Shown here: positions 9,082-16,796 of the stretch, piece by piece | Position numbering within the stretch: position 1 is the first letter of the stretch | How the letters are laid out: every line of letters begins with the position of its first letter | Assembly (NCBI RefSeq): GCF_036231965.1 | Contig: NZ_CP109499.1 | Location: 2,108,001-2,172,000, forward strand | Length of the DNA stretch: 64,000 nt | Direction: 5' to 3' | Source: Streptomyces sp. NBC_01428 | Lineage (GTDB): Bacteria; Actinomycetota; Actinomycetes; Streptomycetales; Streptomycetaceae | Translations under genes and position numbers: made by a program | The notes under the pieces: generated by a model | Told to the model about the DNA's origin: nothing | Database searches by the model: none | What the model saw: the letters and a program-made list of their open reading frames with translations, nothing else

Positions 9082-10152
9082 TCAGCCCAGCACCCGGGAT
9101 CCTCCGACCGGCAGGTCCCAGAGGTCCTCGCGCGCGAGGCCCGCCCGCTCCCAGGCGGCCCGCACCCGGCGCAGCGGTTCCAGCACCGGCTCCGCGGAGA
9201 GGACGAACGTCCCCCAGTGCATCGGCGCCATCCGCCGGGCCCGCAGGTCGACGGCGGCCCGCACCGCCTCCTCCGGATCGCAGTGCACGTCGCTCAGCCA
9301 CCAGCGCGGGTCGTAGGCCCCGATGGGCAGCAGGGCCAGGTCGATCCCGGGGTGGCGCTGCCCGATGCGGGCGAACCAGTGGCCGTATCCGGTGTCACCC
9401 GCGAAGTAGACACGCCGGCCCTCGGGCGAGGTGAGGACCCAGCCGCCCCACAGGGTGCGGCAGGTGTCGGTGAGGCTGCGCTTGGACCAGTGGTGCGCGG
9501 GGACGAAGTCGAAGCGGACGCCGCCCAGTTCGGCCGCCTCCCACCAGTCCAGCTCGGTGACGTGGGTGAACCGGCGTCGCCGGAACCAGCGTCCGAGGCC
9601 GGCGGGCACGAACACCGGTGTGTCGCGCGGGAGTCGGCGCAGGGTCGGGGCGTCCAGGTGGTCGTAGTGGTTGTGGCTGATGACGACCGCGTCGACGCGG
9701 GGCAGCGCGCTCCAGGCCACGCCGACCGGGGTGATCCGGGCCGGGGTGCCGATGATCCTGCGGGACCATACCGGGTCGGTGAGGACGGTGAGCCCGCCGA
9801 TCCGGATCACCCAACTCGCGTGCCCCGCCCAGGAGACGGCGACCGTGCGGGTGTCCACGCCGGGCAGCGGTGCCGGTTCGAAGGGCAGCAGCGGGATGTC
9901 GGCGAGCCCGTCGGCGCCGGGCCGCAGCGCGCCCTCGCGGGCGAACCGGGCGAAGGCCCGCAGCCCGGGCAGCGGGGCGGTCAGCCGGTCCACGAAGGAG
10001 CGCGGCCAGAGACGGCGTTCGCCGAGCGGGCGGGGTTCCGCGAGGGGCGGGGGGACGACGGTGGGGTGCTCCGCAGGCGGGGGCGTCGGGGGCGCGAGGC
10101 CCTCGGTGTCCTGTGCCGTCGTGCTCGTGGTCGACTCGGACTGCTGCGTCAT
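9082..10152 (-). CDS. MBL-fold hydrolase related to NAPE-PLD/UlaG
   Basis: 356-aa zinc hydrolase. The metal motif SHNHYDHLD lies at about residue 160. Other ligands are in VPAHHWS, YFAGDTGYG and APMHWGTF. The region between TDPVWSRRI and the metal motif matches the N-acyl-phosphatidylethanolamine phospholipase D-like group, so a lipid or phosphodiester substrate is possible. The first 60 or so residues are Pro/Thr-rich and probably unstructured; no signal peptide is seen. The ATG is only 14 bases after the stop of the upstream aminotransferase-like gene, so the two form an operon. Confidence 0.87.
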   Translation of the reverse strand: MTQQSESTTSTTAQDTEGLAPPTPPPAEHPTVVPPPLAEPRPLGERRLWPRSFVDRLTAPLPGLRAFARFAREGALRPGADGLADIPLLPFEPAPLPGVDTRTVAVSWAGHASWVIRIGGLTVLTDPVWSRRIIGTPARITPVGVAWSALPRVDAVVISHNHYDHLDAPTLRRLPRDTPVFVPAGLGRWFRRRRFTHVTELDWWEAAELGGVRFDFVPAHHWSKRSLTDTCRTLWGGWVLTSPEGRRVYFAGDTGYGHWFARIGQRHPGIDLALLPIGAYDPRWWLSDVHCDPEEAVRAAVDLRARRMAPMHWGTFVLSAEPVLEPLRRVRAAWERAGLAREDLWDLPVGGSRVLG

Positions 10153-10165
10153 CGAGAGGCTCCCA

Positions 10166-11395
10166 TCACCGAGCGTCGTCGCGGAGATCGTCGAAGGCCG
10201 ACCCCAACCGGGTCAACGCGCGTCGCACATGCGGCAGTTCCAGGGGCGCGGGGGACGTGAGGGACTGCGTCCGTTCCTCGTCCGTACTGCCGAGCAAGGG
10301 TCCGGTGCCCAGCCGGACGCGGAGGGCGGCGAGGTCGTCGCCGAAGCGGTGTCCGCCCGGCGCGGGCATGCCGAGCCGGGCGGAGAGGTGGTCCTCCAGG
10401 TCCTGCGCGTCGCCGACTCCCCGCGCCCCGAGCACGGAGCGGAGCGGTCCGAGGTCGACGTACAGATGTCTGCCGGCCTGCGGGGGGCGCGCCACGGCAC
10501 CGGCCGCGGTCACCACGCGGTGGGCGGCGCCGGCCACCTCCGCGTGCAGGCGGGCGGCCGCGGTGATCCGCCCGGTGATCGCGGCGGGCTCCTCGATCGC
10601 GTGGGCGGCCGCGGCGGCGACGGGTTCGGCGACGCGCGCGCCGACCGCGGTGAGCACGTCGAGGACGCGGGACCTCAGGCGGCCGCCCTCCTCCCCGGCG
10701 GGGAAGCGGGCGACGGCGGCCGGCCAGCCCTGCGGCAGGAACGCGCCCGCGAGGTCCGTGATCACGGTGACGTCGTCGGGGGCCATCTCGGCGGGGCTGA
10801 GGAGCACCGTGTCGTGCGGCCGGTGCAGGGTGTCGCGCCAGGTCTCGTCGCTCACCACGTGCAGGCCCTCCCCCACGGCGGCCTCGACGGCCTCGTGGAC
10901 CAGCTCGGGCGGCGCGACGGTGGCGGTGGGGTCGTCGGCGACGGACAGCACCAGCAGCCGCGGGTCGCCGCCCTCGGCCCGGACTCTGCGAAGGGTCTCC
11001 AGGAGGGCGTACGGATCGGGGACGCCACCGCACTCGGCGGGCGTCGCCACCCGGAAGACGGACCGGCCGAGGAGGCGGGCCTGGGGCGCCCACCAGGCGG
11101 CGCAGGGCCGGGGCGCGAGGACGTCGCCGCCGAGCGCGCCGGTCAGGGCGAGCAGCAGCGCGGGGGCTCCGGGGGCGACGGCCACACGGTCGGCGGTGGT
11201 GGGGAGTCCGCGACGGGTCCAGTAGCCGCAGGCGGCGTCGAGGAACGCGGGGCCGCCGCCGAAGAGTTCGGTGTCCGCCCGGCCGGCCGCGGCGGCCAGC
11301 TCCGTGCGCAGCTCGGGCAGCACGGGGAGGCCCTGGTCGGGGAGGGGCGGACCGTAACGGACCGGTCCGCGGCCTTCCGGATCCGTCCGCCGCAT
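10166..11395 (-). CDS. Aminotransferase class I/II-fold protein lacking the PLP lysine
   Basis: 409-aa protein with the fold-type I layout of aspartate/alanine aminotransferases. It has an N-terminal small domain, the cofactor-binding segment VVSDETW, the strand VTVITDLAGAFLPQGWP and a C-terminal substrate-arginine region ALRVRLGTG. At the position where class I enzymes carry the Schiff-base lysine (S-x-S-K-A-F), this protein reads TDLAGAF, and the whole protein contains no lysine. It therefore cannot form the usual internal aldimine and is probably a pseudoenzyme or binding protein. The ATG at 11395 follows GGAGGCACAC. It is co-directional with the MBL-fold gene 13 bases downstream. Fold assignment is firm; activity is doubtful. 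Confidence 0.8.
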   Translation of the reverse strand: MRRTDPEGRGPVRYGPPLPDQGLPVLPELRTELAAAAGRADTELFGGGPAFLDAACGYWTRRGLPTTADRVAVAPGAPALLLALTGALGGDVLAPRPCAAWWAPQARLLGRSVFRVATPAECGGVPDPYALLETLRRVRAEGGDPRLLVLSVADDPTATVAPPELVHEAVEAAVGEGLHVVSDETWRDTLHRPHDTVLLSPAEMAPDDVTVITDLAGAFLPQGWPAAVARFPAGEEGGRLRSRVLDVLTAVGARVAEPVAAAAAHAIEEPAAITGRITAAARLHAEVAGAAHRVVTAAGAVARPPQAGRHLYVDLGPLRSVLGARGVGDAQDLEDHLSARLGMPAPGGHRFGDDLAALRVRLGTGPLLGSTDEERTQSLTSPAPLELPHVRRALTRLGSAFDDLRDDAR

Positions 11396-11726
11396 GTGTG
11401 CCTCCGCGCCGTGGGTGATGCCTTGCGTTCCGTGCCGCGACCTACCTGGCCTGGTCTGCCTTGCGCCGCCCTGGCGCCGACCTGACCTGCCTTGCCCTGC
11501 CCTGACCTGGAGTGGCCCGGGTCGACCTGTGCCGTCCCGGTGCCTTCCCCCGCCGTACGGTCCGGGGGCCCGGGGTCCTCTCCCGCGGTTCGGTTGCCGG
11601 GGCTCGGCGTTCCGGGCCGTCGGGCTGTCAGTACCCGGCGGCACGCCGTCCCCTGACTGTCTCCGGGGTCACGCCTGTCCCGTCGTCACCGATGCCGCCG
11701 TGGACTGTCGTCGTGCTGTCCGCCGG
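11396..11726. other. Gene-free stretch with CCTG-rich low-complexity sequence
   Basis: About 330 bases between the secreted-protein gene and the aminotransferase-like gene. From about 11440 to 11530 it consists of irregular repeats of CCTGA, CCTTG and CCCTG. I see no coding potential, clear terminator or operator in the rest. Confidence 0.5.
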
Positions 11727-12725
11727 TCAGGCGCGGCGGTTGCGCAGCCGGTGGACGGCCGCGCATCCGGCACCGGCGATCAGCAGGCCGCCCGCGACCA
11801 GTGCGGGCACGGAGTCGGTGAAGGCACCGCCGCGGCCGGCGTGCACGCCCTGCTGGACGGTGGGAGGACGCTCTCCCGTTCCCGTTCCCGTTCCCGTGCT
11901 CGGCTCGTGCGCCGGGGCGCCCCGGGCGACGGAGTACGAAGCGGTCCACTGCTTCCCCTGGCCGCCCGGCGGCGCGGGGCAGACACCGTCGACGCCCCAC
12001 TCGCCGCGGGCGGCGCCGCCGACTTCGGGGGCCACCGGGGCGGCCGGCGCGGTGTCGGGGCCCACGGGTTCGGGCGCCGTCTCCGGCGCCGCGGGTTCGG
12101 GAACGGTGTCCGGGCCTACGGCGTCCTGCCCCAGGTCGTCGGGGGTCACGGGGTCGGGGTAGCCGGAGCCGGGCTGTTCGGGGTCGGTGGCGACGGCGGG
12201 CGGTTCCATGGCGTCGGGCGCGACCGTGTCCGAGCCGCCGGAGTCGGGATCGGCGGGCGGCACGTCACCGTTCTCGGCGTCGGTCGTCCCCGCGACGGAG
12301 GAGACCGTCCTGTCGAGGACGCCCGTCTCGTCGTAGCCCGTCCCCGGGGCGGAGCCCGTCCCCGGGGCGGAGCCCGTCCCCGGACCGGAGTCCGACGCGG
12401 CCGGACCGCCCGCGCCCTCGGGGGCTCCGGACGGGATGTGGGCCGTCCCCCGGTAGGCGGCGGCGCCCGCGGCGTGCGCGGCGTCGCCCTCGACGCGGTG
12501 CAGTTGCACCTTGCCCTCCTGGAACCCCCGGGAGCTGGCGTCGATGGCCTCGGGCGGGGCGCCGCCGACCCCGTCGCAGGTGACGGTGATGGTGATGGTG
12601 CCCCCGGGTTCGACGGAGCCCGGGCTGACCTCCGCGGCCGGATCCGCGGACGCGGCCGACGCGGCGACGCCCAGCGCGGCGCCGGCGAGGGCGGTGGCGT
12701 ACAGGACACGGGCGGTACGGCGCAT
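11727..12725 (-). CDS. Secreted, membrane-anchored Pro/Asp/Glu-rich protein
   Basis: 332-aa exported protein of unknown function. A signal peptide covers about residues 1-27, with a basic start, the core TALAGAALGVAASA and a cleavage site after SASA. A short folded part with one Cys (TITVTCDG) follows. A long low-complexity region then contains three GTGSAPGT-like repeats and Pro/Asp/Glu-rich spacer. The C terminus has one membrane segment (ALVAGGLLIAGAGCAAV) followed by HRLRNRR. The overall plan resembles sortase substrates but no LPxTG-type motif is present, so anchoring is probably by the helix alone. The ATG follows GAAGGAG. Confidence 0.8.
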   Translation of the reverse strand: MRRTARVLYATALAGAALGVAASAASADPAAEVSPGSVEPGGTITITVTCDGVGGAPPEAIDASSRGFQEGKVQLHRVEGDAAHAAGAAAYRGTAHIPSGAPEGAGGPAASDSGPGTGSAPGTGSAPGTGYDETGVLDRTVSSVAGTTDAENGDVPPADPDSGGSDTVAPDAMEPPAVATDPEQPGSGYPDPVTPDDLGQDAVGPDTVPEPAAPETAPEPVGPDTAPAAPVAPEVGGAARGEWGVDGVCPAPPGGQGKQWTASYSVARGAPAHEPSTGTGTGTGERPPTVQQGVHAGRGGAFTDSVPALVAGGLLIAGAGCAAVHRLRNRRA

Positions 12726-13042
12726 GAGCGGGGCTCCTTCGGCGGGGCTGCGGTCCGAGAGCCACGGCCGTCGTGTCCCTCGGGCCCATCAGAGCCCGGC
12801 CTGCCCCGGCGCGCTATCGGCCGGGCACCATTCGCGGGAAAACAGGGGCCCGAGCGGGTGATGGCGGCTGCGCCGGGCGCCGCTGTCACGCAGCGGCCCG
12901 CCGCGTGCCCCGCGTCTGCGGGGTCACGCGGCGGGCTCGGTGTCTGTCGGCGCGAACGGCTTCGCGGTGCCGGCGGCTTCGCGGTGCGAGCGTCATCCCC
13001 GCCCGGGCGGCTTCTCCGCCCGGCGGACGCGAAGGGAGGAGC
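12726..13042. other. Intergenic region with terminator
   Basis: About 317 bases without a gene between the sigma-factor stop and the start of the secreted-protein gene. It holds the promoter side of the secreted-protein gene, a strong hairpin at 12897-12935 and a direct repeat of GGCTTCGCGGTGC at about 12959-12990. No small ORF with a convincing ribosome binding site is seen. Confidence 0.5.
12897..12935 (-). terminator. Rho-independent-like terminator after the sigma gene
   Basis: An 11-bp outer stem (CCCGCCGCGTG with CACGCGGCGGG) is stacked on a 6-bp inner stem (CCCCGC with GCGGGG), with a four-base loop and one bulged T. It lies about 110 bases past the sigma-factor stop. There is no U tract, as is common in Streptomyces. 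Confidence 0.6.
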
Positions 13043-13837
13043 CTAGGCGGCGTCGCGCATGACCTGGTCGCGCAGGCGCGAGCAGCAGCGGGTGATGAGC
13101 CGGGAGACGTGCATCTGGGAGATGCCCAGCTCGTCGGCGATGCGGCTCTGCGTCATGTCGTCGAAGAACCGCATGTAGAGGATGGCGCGTTCCCGCTCGG
13201 GGAGCGCCTGGAGCCGCGGCTTGACGGCCTCGCGGTCGATGACCGTGTCGAGCGCCGGGTCGGCGGATCCGAGGGCGTCGCTGAGGGAGTAGCCGTCGTC
13301 GCTGCCGGGCAGTTCGGCGTCCAGCGAGAGCGCGGTGAAGCTCTCCAGTGCCTCCAGGCCGGTCAGCACGTCCTCCTCGCTCAGCCGGGCGCGCTCGGCG
13401 ATCTCGGCGACGGTGGGACGTCGGCCCGAGATGGTCTGCGACAGGTCCTGGGCGGCGAAGCGGACCCGGTTGCGCAGGTCCTGGACGCGGCGCGGCACGT
13501 GCAGCGTCCACATGTGGTCACGGAAGTGGCGCTTGATCTCGCCGGTGATCGTCGGCACGGCGTAGCTCTCGAAGGCGTTGCCGAGTTCGGGGTCGTAGCG
13601 GTCGACGGCCTTGACGAGGCCGAGCGCCGCCACCTGCCGCAGGTCGTCGGAGTTCTCGCCCCGGTTGCGGAACCGGCCCGCGAGACGGTCGGCCATCGGC
13701 AGCCAGGACTCGACGATCTCCTCGCGGAGGGCGTCGCGCTGCGGGCCCTGAGGGAGCGTGGCGAGCCGGCGGAACGCCTCCGAGGTGTCGGGGGCGTCGT
13801 CGTGCGGATGGTGCGTCGCGCTCGCTTGAGTTCGCAT
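13043..13837 (-). CDS. RNA polymerase sigma factor, SigB/SigF/SigG family
   Basis: 264-aa alternative sigma factor of the actinobacterial stress/sporulation group. Region 2 contains LRQVAALGLVKAVDRYDP and the -10-recognition helix AFESYAVPTITGEIKRHFRD. Region 3 is visible as VAEIAERARLSEEDVL. Region 4 has a helix-turn-helix TQSRIADELGISQMHVSR. Members direct transcription from GNNT-N14-16-GGGTAC/T promoters and are usually held by anti-sigma kinases; no anti-sigma or anti-anti-sigma gene adjoins it here. ATG 13837 is taken, with GGGAG 13-17 bases upstream. An in-frame ATG at 13882 would add 15 residues and cannot be excluded. A possible self-promoter sequence was not convincing. Confidence 0.92.
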   Translation of the reverse strand: MRTQASATHHPHDDAPDTSEAFRRLATLPQGPQRDALREEIVESWLPMADRLAGRFRNRGENSDDLRQVAALGLVKAVDRYDPELGNAFESYAVPTITGEIKRHFRDHMWTLHVPRRVQDLRNRVRFAAQDLSQTISGRRPTVAEIAERARLSEEDVLTGLEALESFTALSLDAELPGSDDGYSLSDALGSADPALDTVIDREAVKPRLQALPERERAILYMRFFDDMTQSRIADELGISQMHVSRLITRCCSRLRDQVMRDAA

Positions 13838-14071
13838 GATGCGTCGCAACTCCCTTGATGGTGCCTGGTATAGGACAGTCATCGTGGGAGCGCACCCGTG
13901 ATCCGGACGGATACACCCGTGGCGCGGATCGCCGCTCCCACGGACGTGCCTCCTGTCCGAAGCACTGCATCTGCGTCTGCCCCGGGCCATGCGGAGCAAA
14001 CACACCCCGATTCTCCCCGATCGCGGACGCCTCGTCGCGCGGAGGCCGTCCCGGACGGGGCGCATCTCGAC

Positions 14072-14096
14072 GTGTCGCGTGAGAGTCGTCGGGTAC
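14072..14096 (+). promoter_or_regulatory. Candidate SigB-type promoter
   Basis: GTGT at 14072-14075, a 15-base spacer, and GGGTAC at 14091-14096. This matches the GNNT-N14-16-GGGTAC/T consensus reported for SigB of S. coelicolor. The start codon of the DUF2795 gene is 35 bases further, with its ribosome binding site between. The SigB-family gene lies divergently next door. Confidence 0.6.
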
Positions 14097-14130
14097 GCGC
14101 TCCCCACCTCGAACCTCTGGAGGGGATTTC

Positions 14131-14514
14131 ATGCAGCGAGGCAGTGACCGGATGAGCGCTCACCGGGACGACGAGATGAAGCACGAACTGCGCGACTTCC
14201 TCAGGTCAGGGCACCCCACCCGGACCGAGGAGTGGCAGGACCCGGAGCCGGCCGCCGACGACGACCCGGCGATCGCGGGAGGACCGGTGGTGCCGAACAC
14301 GGCACCGGAATCGCTGGAGACGCTGCGCCTCGATCTGGCGCGGTTCCTCGGCCGTACCTCGTTCCCCGCCGGTCCGCGTGCGCTGATCGACGTCCTGCGG
14401 GAGAAGAACGCACCCGAACAGCTGGCCGACTCGCTGGAACGTCTGCCGGACGAGGAGCACTACGCCAACGCGCACGAGCTGGCGCTCGCGGTCGTGGGCT
14501 CCGGCGGCAGCTAG
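14131..14514 (+). CDS. DUF2795 domain protein
   Basis: 127-aa acidic protein. The DUF2795 domain occupies about residues 55-120 (TLRLDLARFLGRTSFPAGPRAL to ERLPDEEHY). The domain is common in actinobacteria and of unknown molecular function. The N-terminal half is charged and probably flexible. The ATG at 14131 follows GGAGGGGATTTC; a second ATG at 14152 lacks a comparable site. A SigB-like promoter lies 35 bases upstream and the neighbouring divergent gene encodes a SigB-type factor, so it is likely a general-stress gene. Confidence 0.85.
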   Translation: MQRGSDRMSAHRDDEMKHELRDFLRSGHPTRTEEWQDPEPAADDDPAIAGGPVVPNTAPESLETLRLDLARFLGRTSFPAGPRALIDVLREKNAPEQLADSLERLPDEEHYANAHELALAVVGSGGS

Positions 14515-14536
14515 CCGGGGCGCGGCCGTCGCGGGT

Positions 14537-14564
14537 GTGCGGGACCGCCTCGGGCGGCCCGCAC
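14537..14564. terminator. Bidirectional hairpin between convergent genes
   Basis: GTGCGGGACCGC pairs with GCGGCCCGCAC around a five-base loop with one bulge. It lies between the DUF2795 gene and the convergent DUF6158 gene and could terminate both. Confidence 0.55.
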
Positions 14565-14603
14565 GCCGGTGCCGTCAGGGTCGGCCGGACGGCTTCGGAC
14601 CGG

Positions 14604-14846
14604 TCAGGCCGGCGGGACGGCCGCGGGGCCCCGTTCGCGTGCGCCCTCGCGGGTGCGGCCCGCCGAGACGGGCCGGCGCGGATGGCGGCGCAGGTACTCG
14701 CCCTCCAACTGGGCCATGCGCCCGTTGTGCGTGCGCAGCGCGTCGTTCGAACCGTGCAGCAGCGTGTCGTGGCGGGTGCGGTGGATGGCCTCCAGCTCTT
14801 TCATCAGCTGCTGGTCGTCCAGCCGGCCCGGGTCGACTCCGGTCAT
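14604..14846 (-). CDS. Small DUF6158-family protein
   Basis: 80-aa charged cytosolic protein. The segment LDDQQLMKELEAIHRTRHDTL, then ALRTHNGRMAQLEGEYLRRHP, is a helical hairpin typical of a small streptomycete family that I recall as DUF6158. Its function is unknown. The C-terminal 20 residues are Arg/Glu-rich and variable. The ATG at 14846 has only a weak GGGGTAG site upstream. That same GGGGTAG is a partial match to a SigB-type -10 box, but no good -35 was found. Confidence 0.75.
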   Translation of the reverse strand: MTGVDPGRLDDQQLMKELEAIHRTRHDTLLHGSNDALRTHNGRMAQLEGEYLRRHPRRPVSAGRTREGARERGPAAVPPA

Positions 14847-15070
14847 GGTGCTACCCCGCTCGTCGTGGCCGTCGGCGCGGTCCGGGCGCCCCCGGCGAAC
14901 GTCGCCCGGAGGCGGCCGGAAGGGAGCCATGGATAGGTGACCTCCACCCACCACTCTACGAACATCGGGTGGTCCGGGCCTCTCCGGGAACCCGGAGCCC
15001 GTGAACCGGCAGGTACCGGTCACCCGCTCCCGGTCACCCGGGGCCCGGGTGGACCGCACGGGAGCGCGGT

Positions 15071-16690
15071 CTAGCGGTCCCGCTCCACCCGGCGCTCGTC
15101 CCAGACCGGCTCCTGCGTCTCCCGGACCCGTCCGTCGGAGCCGAACACCAGGTAGCGGTCGAAGGAGCGGGCGAACCAGCGGTCGTGGGTGACGGACAGC
15201 ACCGTCCCCTCGTACGCCTCGAGGCCTTCCTGGAGCGCCTCGGCCGACTCCAGGTCGAGGTTGTCCGTGGGCTCGTCGAGGAGCAGGGCCGTGGAGCCCT
15301 CCAGCTCCAGGAGCAGGATCTGGAAACGTGCCTGCTGGCCGCCCGACAGCTTCTCGAACCGCTGCTCGGCCTGGGCCGTCAGCTCGTAGCGCCGCAGCCG
15401 TGACATGGCGGCGCCGCGGTCCTGGGAGTGCTCGCCCCACAGGATGTCGAGCAGCGTGCGGCCCTCCAGCTCCGGATGGGCGTGCGTCTGCGCGAAGTGG
15501 CCCGCCACGACGCGCGCGCCGAGCTTCCACTCGCCGGTGTGCGCGACGTCGCCACCCGCGAGGAGCCGCAGGAAGTGCGACTTGCCCGAGCCGTTGGAGC
15601 CGAGGACGGCGACCCGCTCGCCGTAGAAGACCTCCAGGTCGAAGGGCTTCATCAGGCCGGTGAGCTCAAGTCCCTTGCAGGTCACGGCCCGTACGCCGGT
15701 GCGTCCGCCGTGCAGGCGCATGGTGATGTCCTGCTCGCGCGGCGGCTCCGGCGGCGGTCCGGCCTCCTCGAACTTGCGCAGCCGGGTCTGTGCCGCCGCG
15801 TAGCGGGACGCCAGCTCATGGCTGATGGAGGCGGCCTGACGGAGGCTCAGCACGAGCTTCTTCAGCTGGGCGTGCTTCTCGTCCCAGCGCCTGCGCAGTT
15901 CCTCGAAGCGCGCGAACCGCTCCCGCCTGGCCTCGTGGTACGTCGAGAAGCCGCCGCCGTGCACCCAGGCGTCCGCGCCGGTCGGGCTGGGCTCGACGCT
16001 GATGATCTTCTGGGCGGAGCGGGCGAGGAGTTCACGGTCGTGGGAGACGAACAGGACCGTCTTGCGGGTCTCCGCCAGGCGCTCCTCCAGCCAGCGCTTG
16101 CCGGGCACGTCGAGGTAGTTGTCCGGTTCGTCGAGCAGCAGCACCTCGTCGGTGCCGCGCAGCAGGGCCTCCAGGACCAGGCGCTTCTGCTCGCCGCCGG
16201 ACAGGGTGCGCACCTGCCGCCACTGCGCCTTCTCGTAGGGGACGCCGAGCGCGGCCGTGGTGCACATGTCCCAGAGCGTCTCGGCCTCGTAGCCGCGGGC
16301 CTCGGCCCAGTCGGAGAGCGCCTGCGCGTACCGCAGCTGGGACGCCTCGTCGTCGACGGTCATCATGGCGTGCTCGGCGGTGTCGACGGCCCGGGCCGCT
16401 TCCCGGATCCGGGGCGGCGCCACGGACACGAGCAGTTCCCGTACGGTCGTCTCGTCGCGGACGGATCCCACGAACTGGCGCATCACGCCGAGTCCGCCGC
16501 TCACGTTCACGGTGCCGCCGTGCGGCTTCAGCTCGCCCGAGATCAGCCGCAGCAGGGTCGTCTTGCCGGCGCCGTTGGGCCCCACGAGGGCCACCACGGC
16601 CCCTTCTCCCACCCGGAACGACACATCGCCGAGCAGCGCCCTCCCGTCGGGAAGGTAGTACTCAAGATGTGCGGCTTCGAGGTGTCCCAT
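15071..16690 (-). CDS. ABC-F subfamily ATPase
   Basis: 539-aa soluble protein with two ABC ATPase domains and no membrane domain, so an ABC-F protein acting on ribosomes. Domain 1 has Walker A GPNGAGKTT, signature LSGGEQKRL and Walker B LLLDEPDNYLD. The 80-residue linker is a charged coiled coil (about residues 255-335). Domain 2 has GSNGSGKSH, LSGGQQARF and LLLDEPTDNLD. Length and linker fit EttA/Uup-like or antibiotic-resistance ABC-F proteins; no adjacent antibiotic cluster points to a drug. The ATG at 16690 has a weak GGAG 13 bases upstream. It is divergent from the PAP2-kinase gene. Confidence 0.9.
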   Translation of the reverse strand: MGHLEAAHLEYYLPDGRALLGDVSFRVGEGAVVALVGPNGAGKTTLLRLISGELKPHGGTVNVSGGLGVMRQFVGSVRDETTVRELLVSVAPPRIREAARAVDTAEHAMMTVDDEASQLRYAQALSDWAEARGYEAETLWDMCTTAALGVPYEKAQWRQVRTLSGGEQKRLVLEALLRGTDEVLLLDEPDNYLDVPGKRWLEERLAETRKTVLFVSHDRELLARSAQKIISVEPSPTGADAWVHGGGFSTYHEARRERFARFEELRRRWDEKHAQLKKLVLSLRQAASISHELASRYAAAQTRLRKFEEAGPPPEPPREQDITMRLHGGRTGVRAVTCKGLELTGLMKPFDLEVFYGERVAVLGSNGSGKSHFLRLLAGGDVAHTGEWKLGARVVAGHFAQTHAHPELEGRTLLDILWGEHSQDRGAAMSRLRRYELTAQAEQRFEKLSGGQQARFQILLLELEGSTALLLDEPTDNLDLESAEALQEGLEAYEGTVLSVTHDRWFARSFDRYLVFGSDGRVRETQEPVWDERRVERDR

Positions 16691-16796
16691 GGGCAGGCAT
16701 TCTCCGGGGCACGGGGGGTGCGGGGCAAACGCGTATCGGCCGGGGCGCCCGTCACAGGGGCGAGGAAAACGCCTGATCCGGGGTAGACGGACCCGC

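Noticed and set aside
11727..12725. Sortase-anchored LPxTG protein
   Set aside because: The plan is similar, but no LPxTG or LAxTG motif precedes the C-terminal helix.
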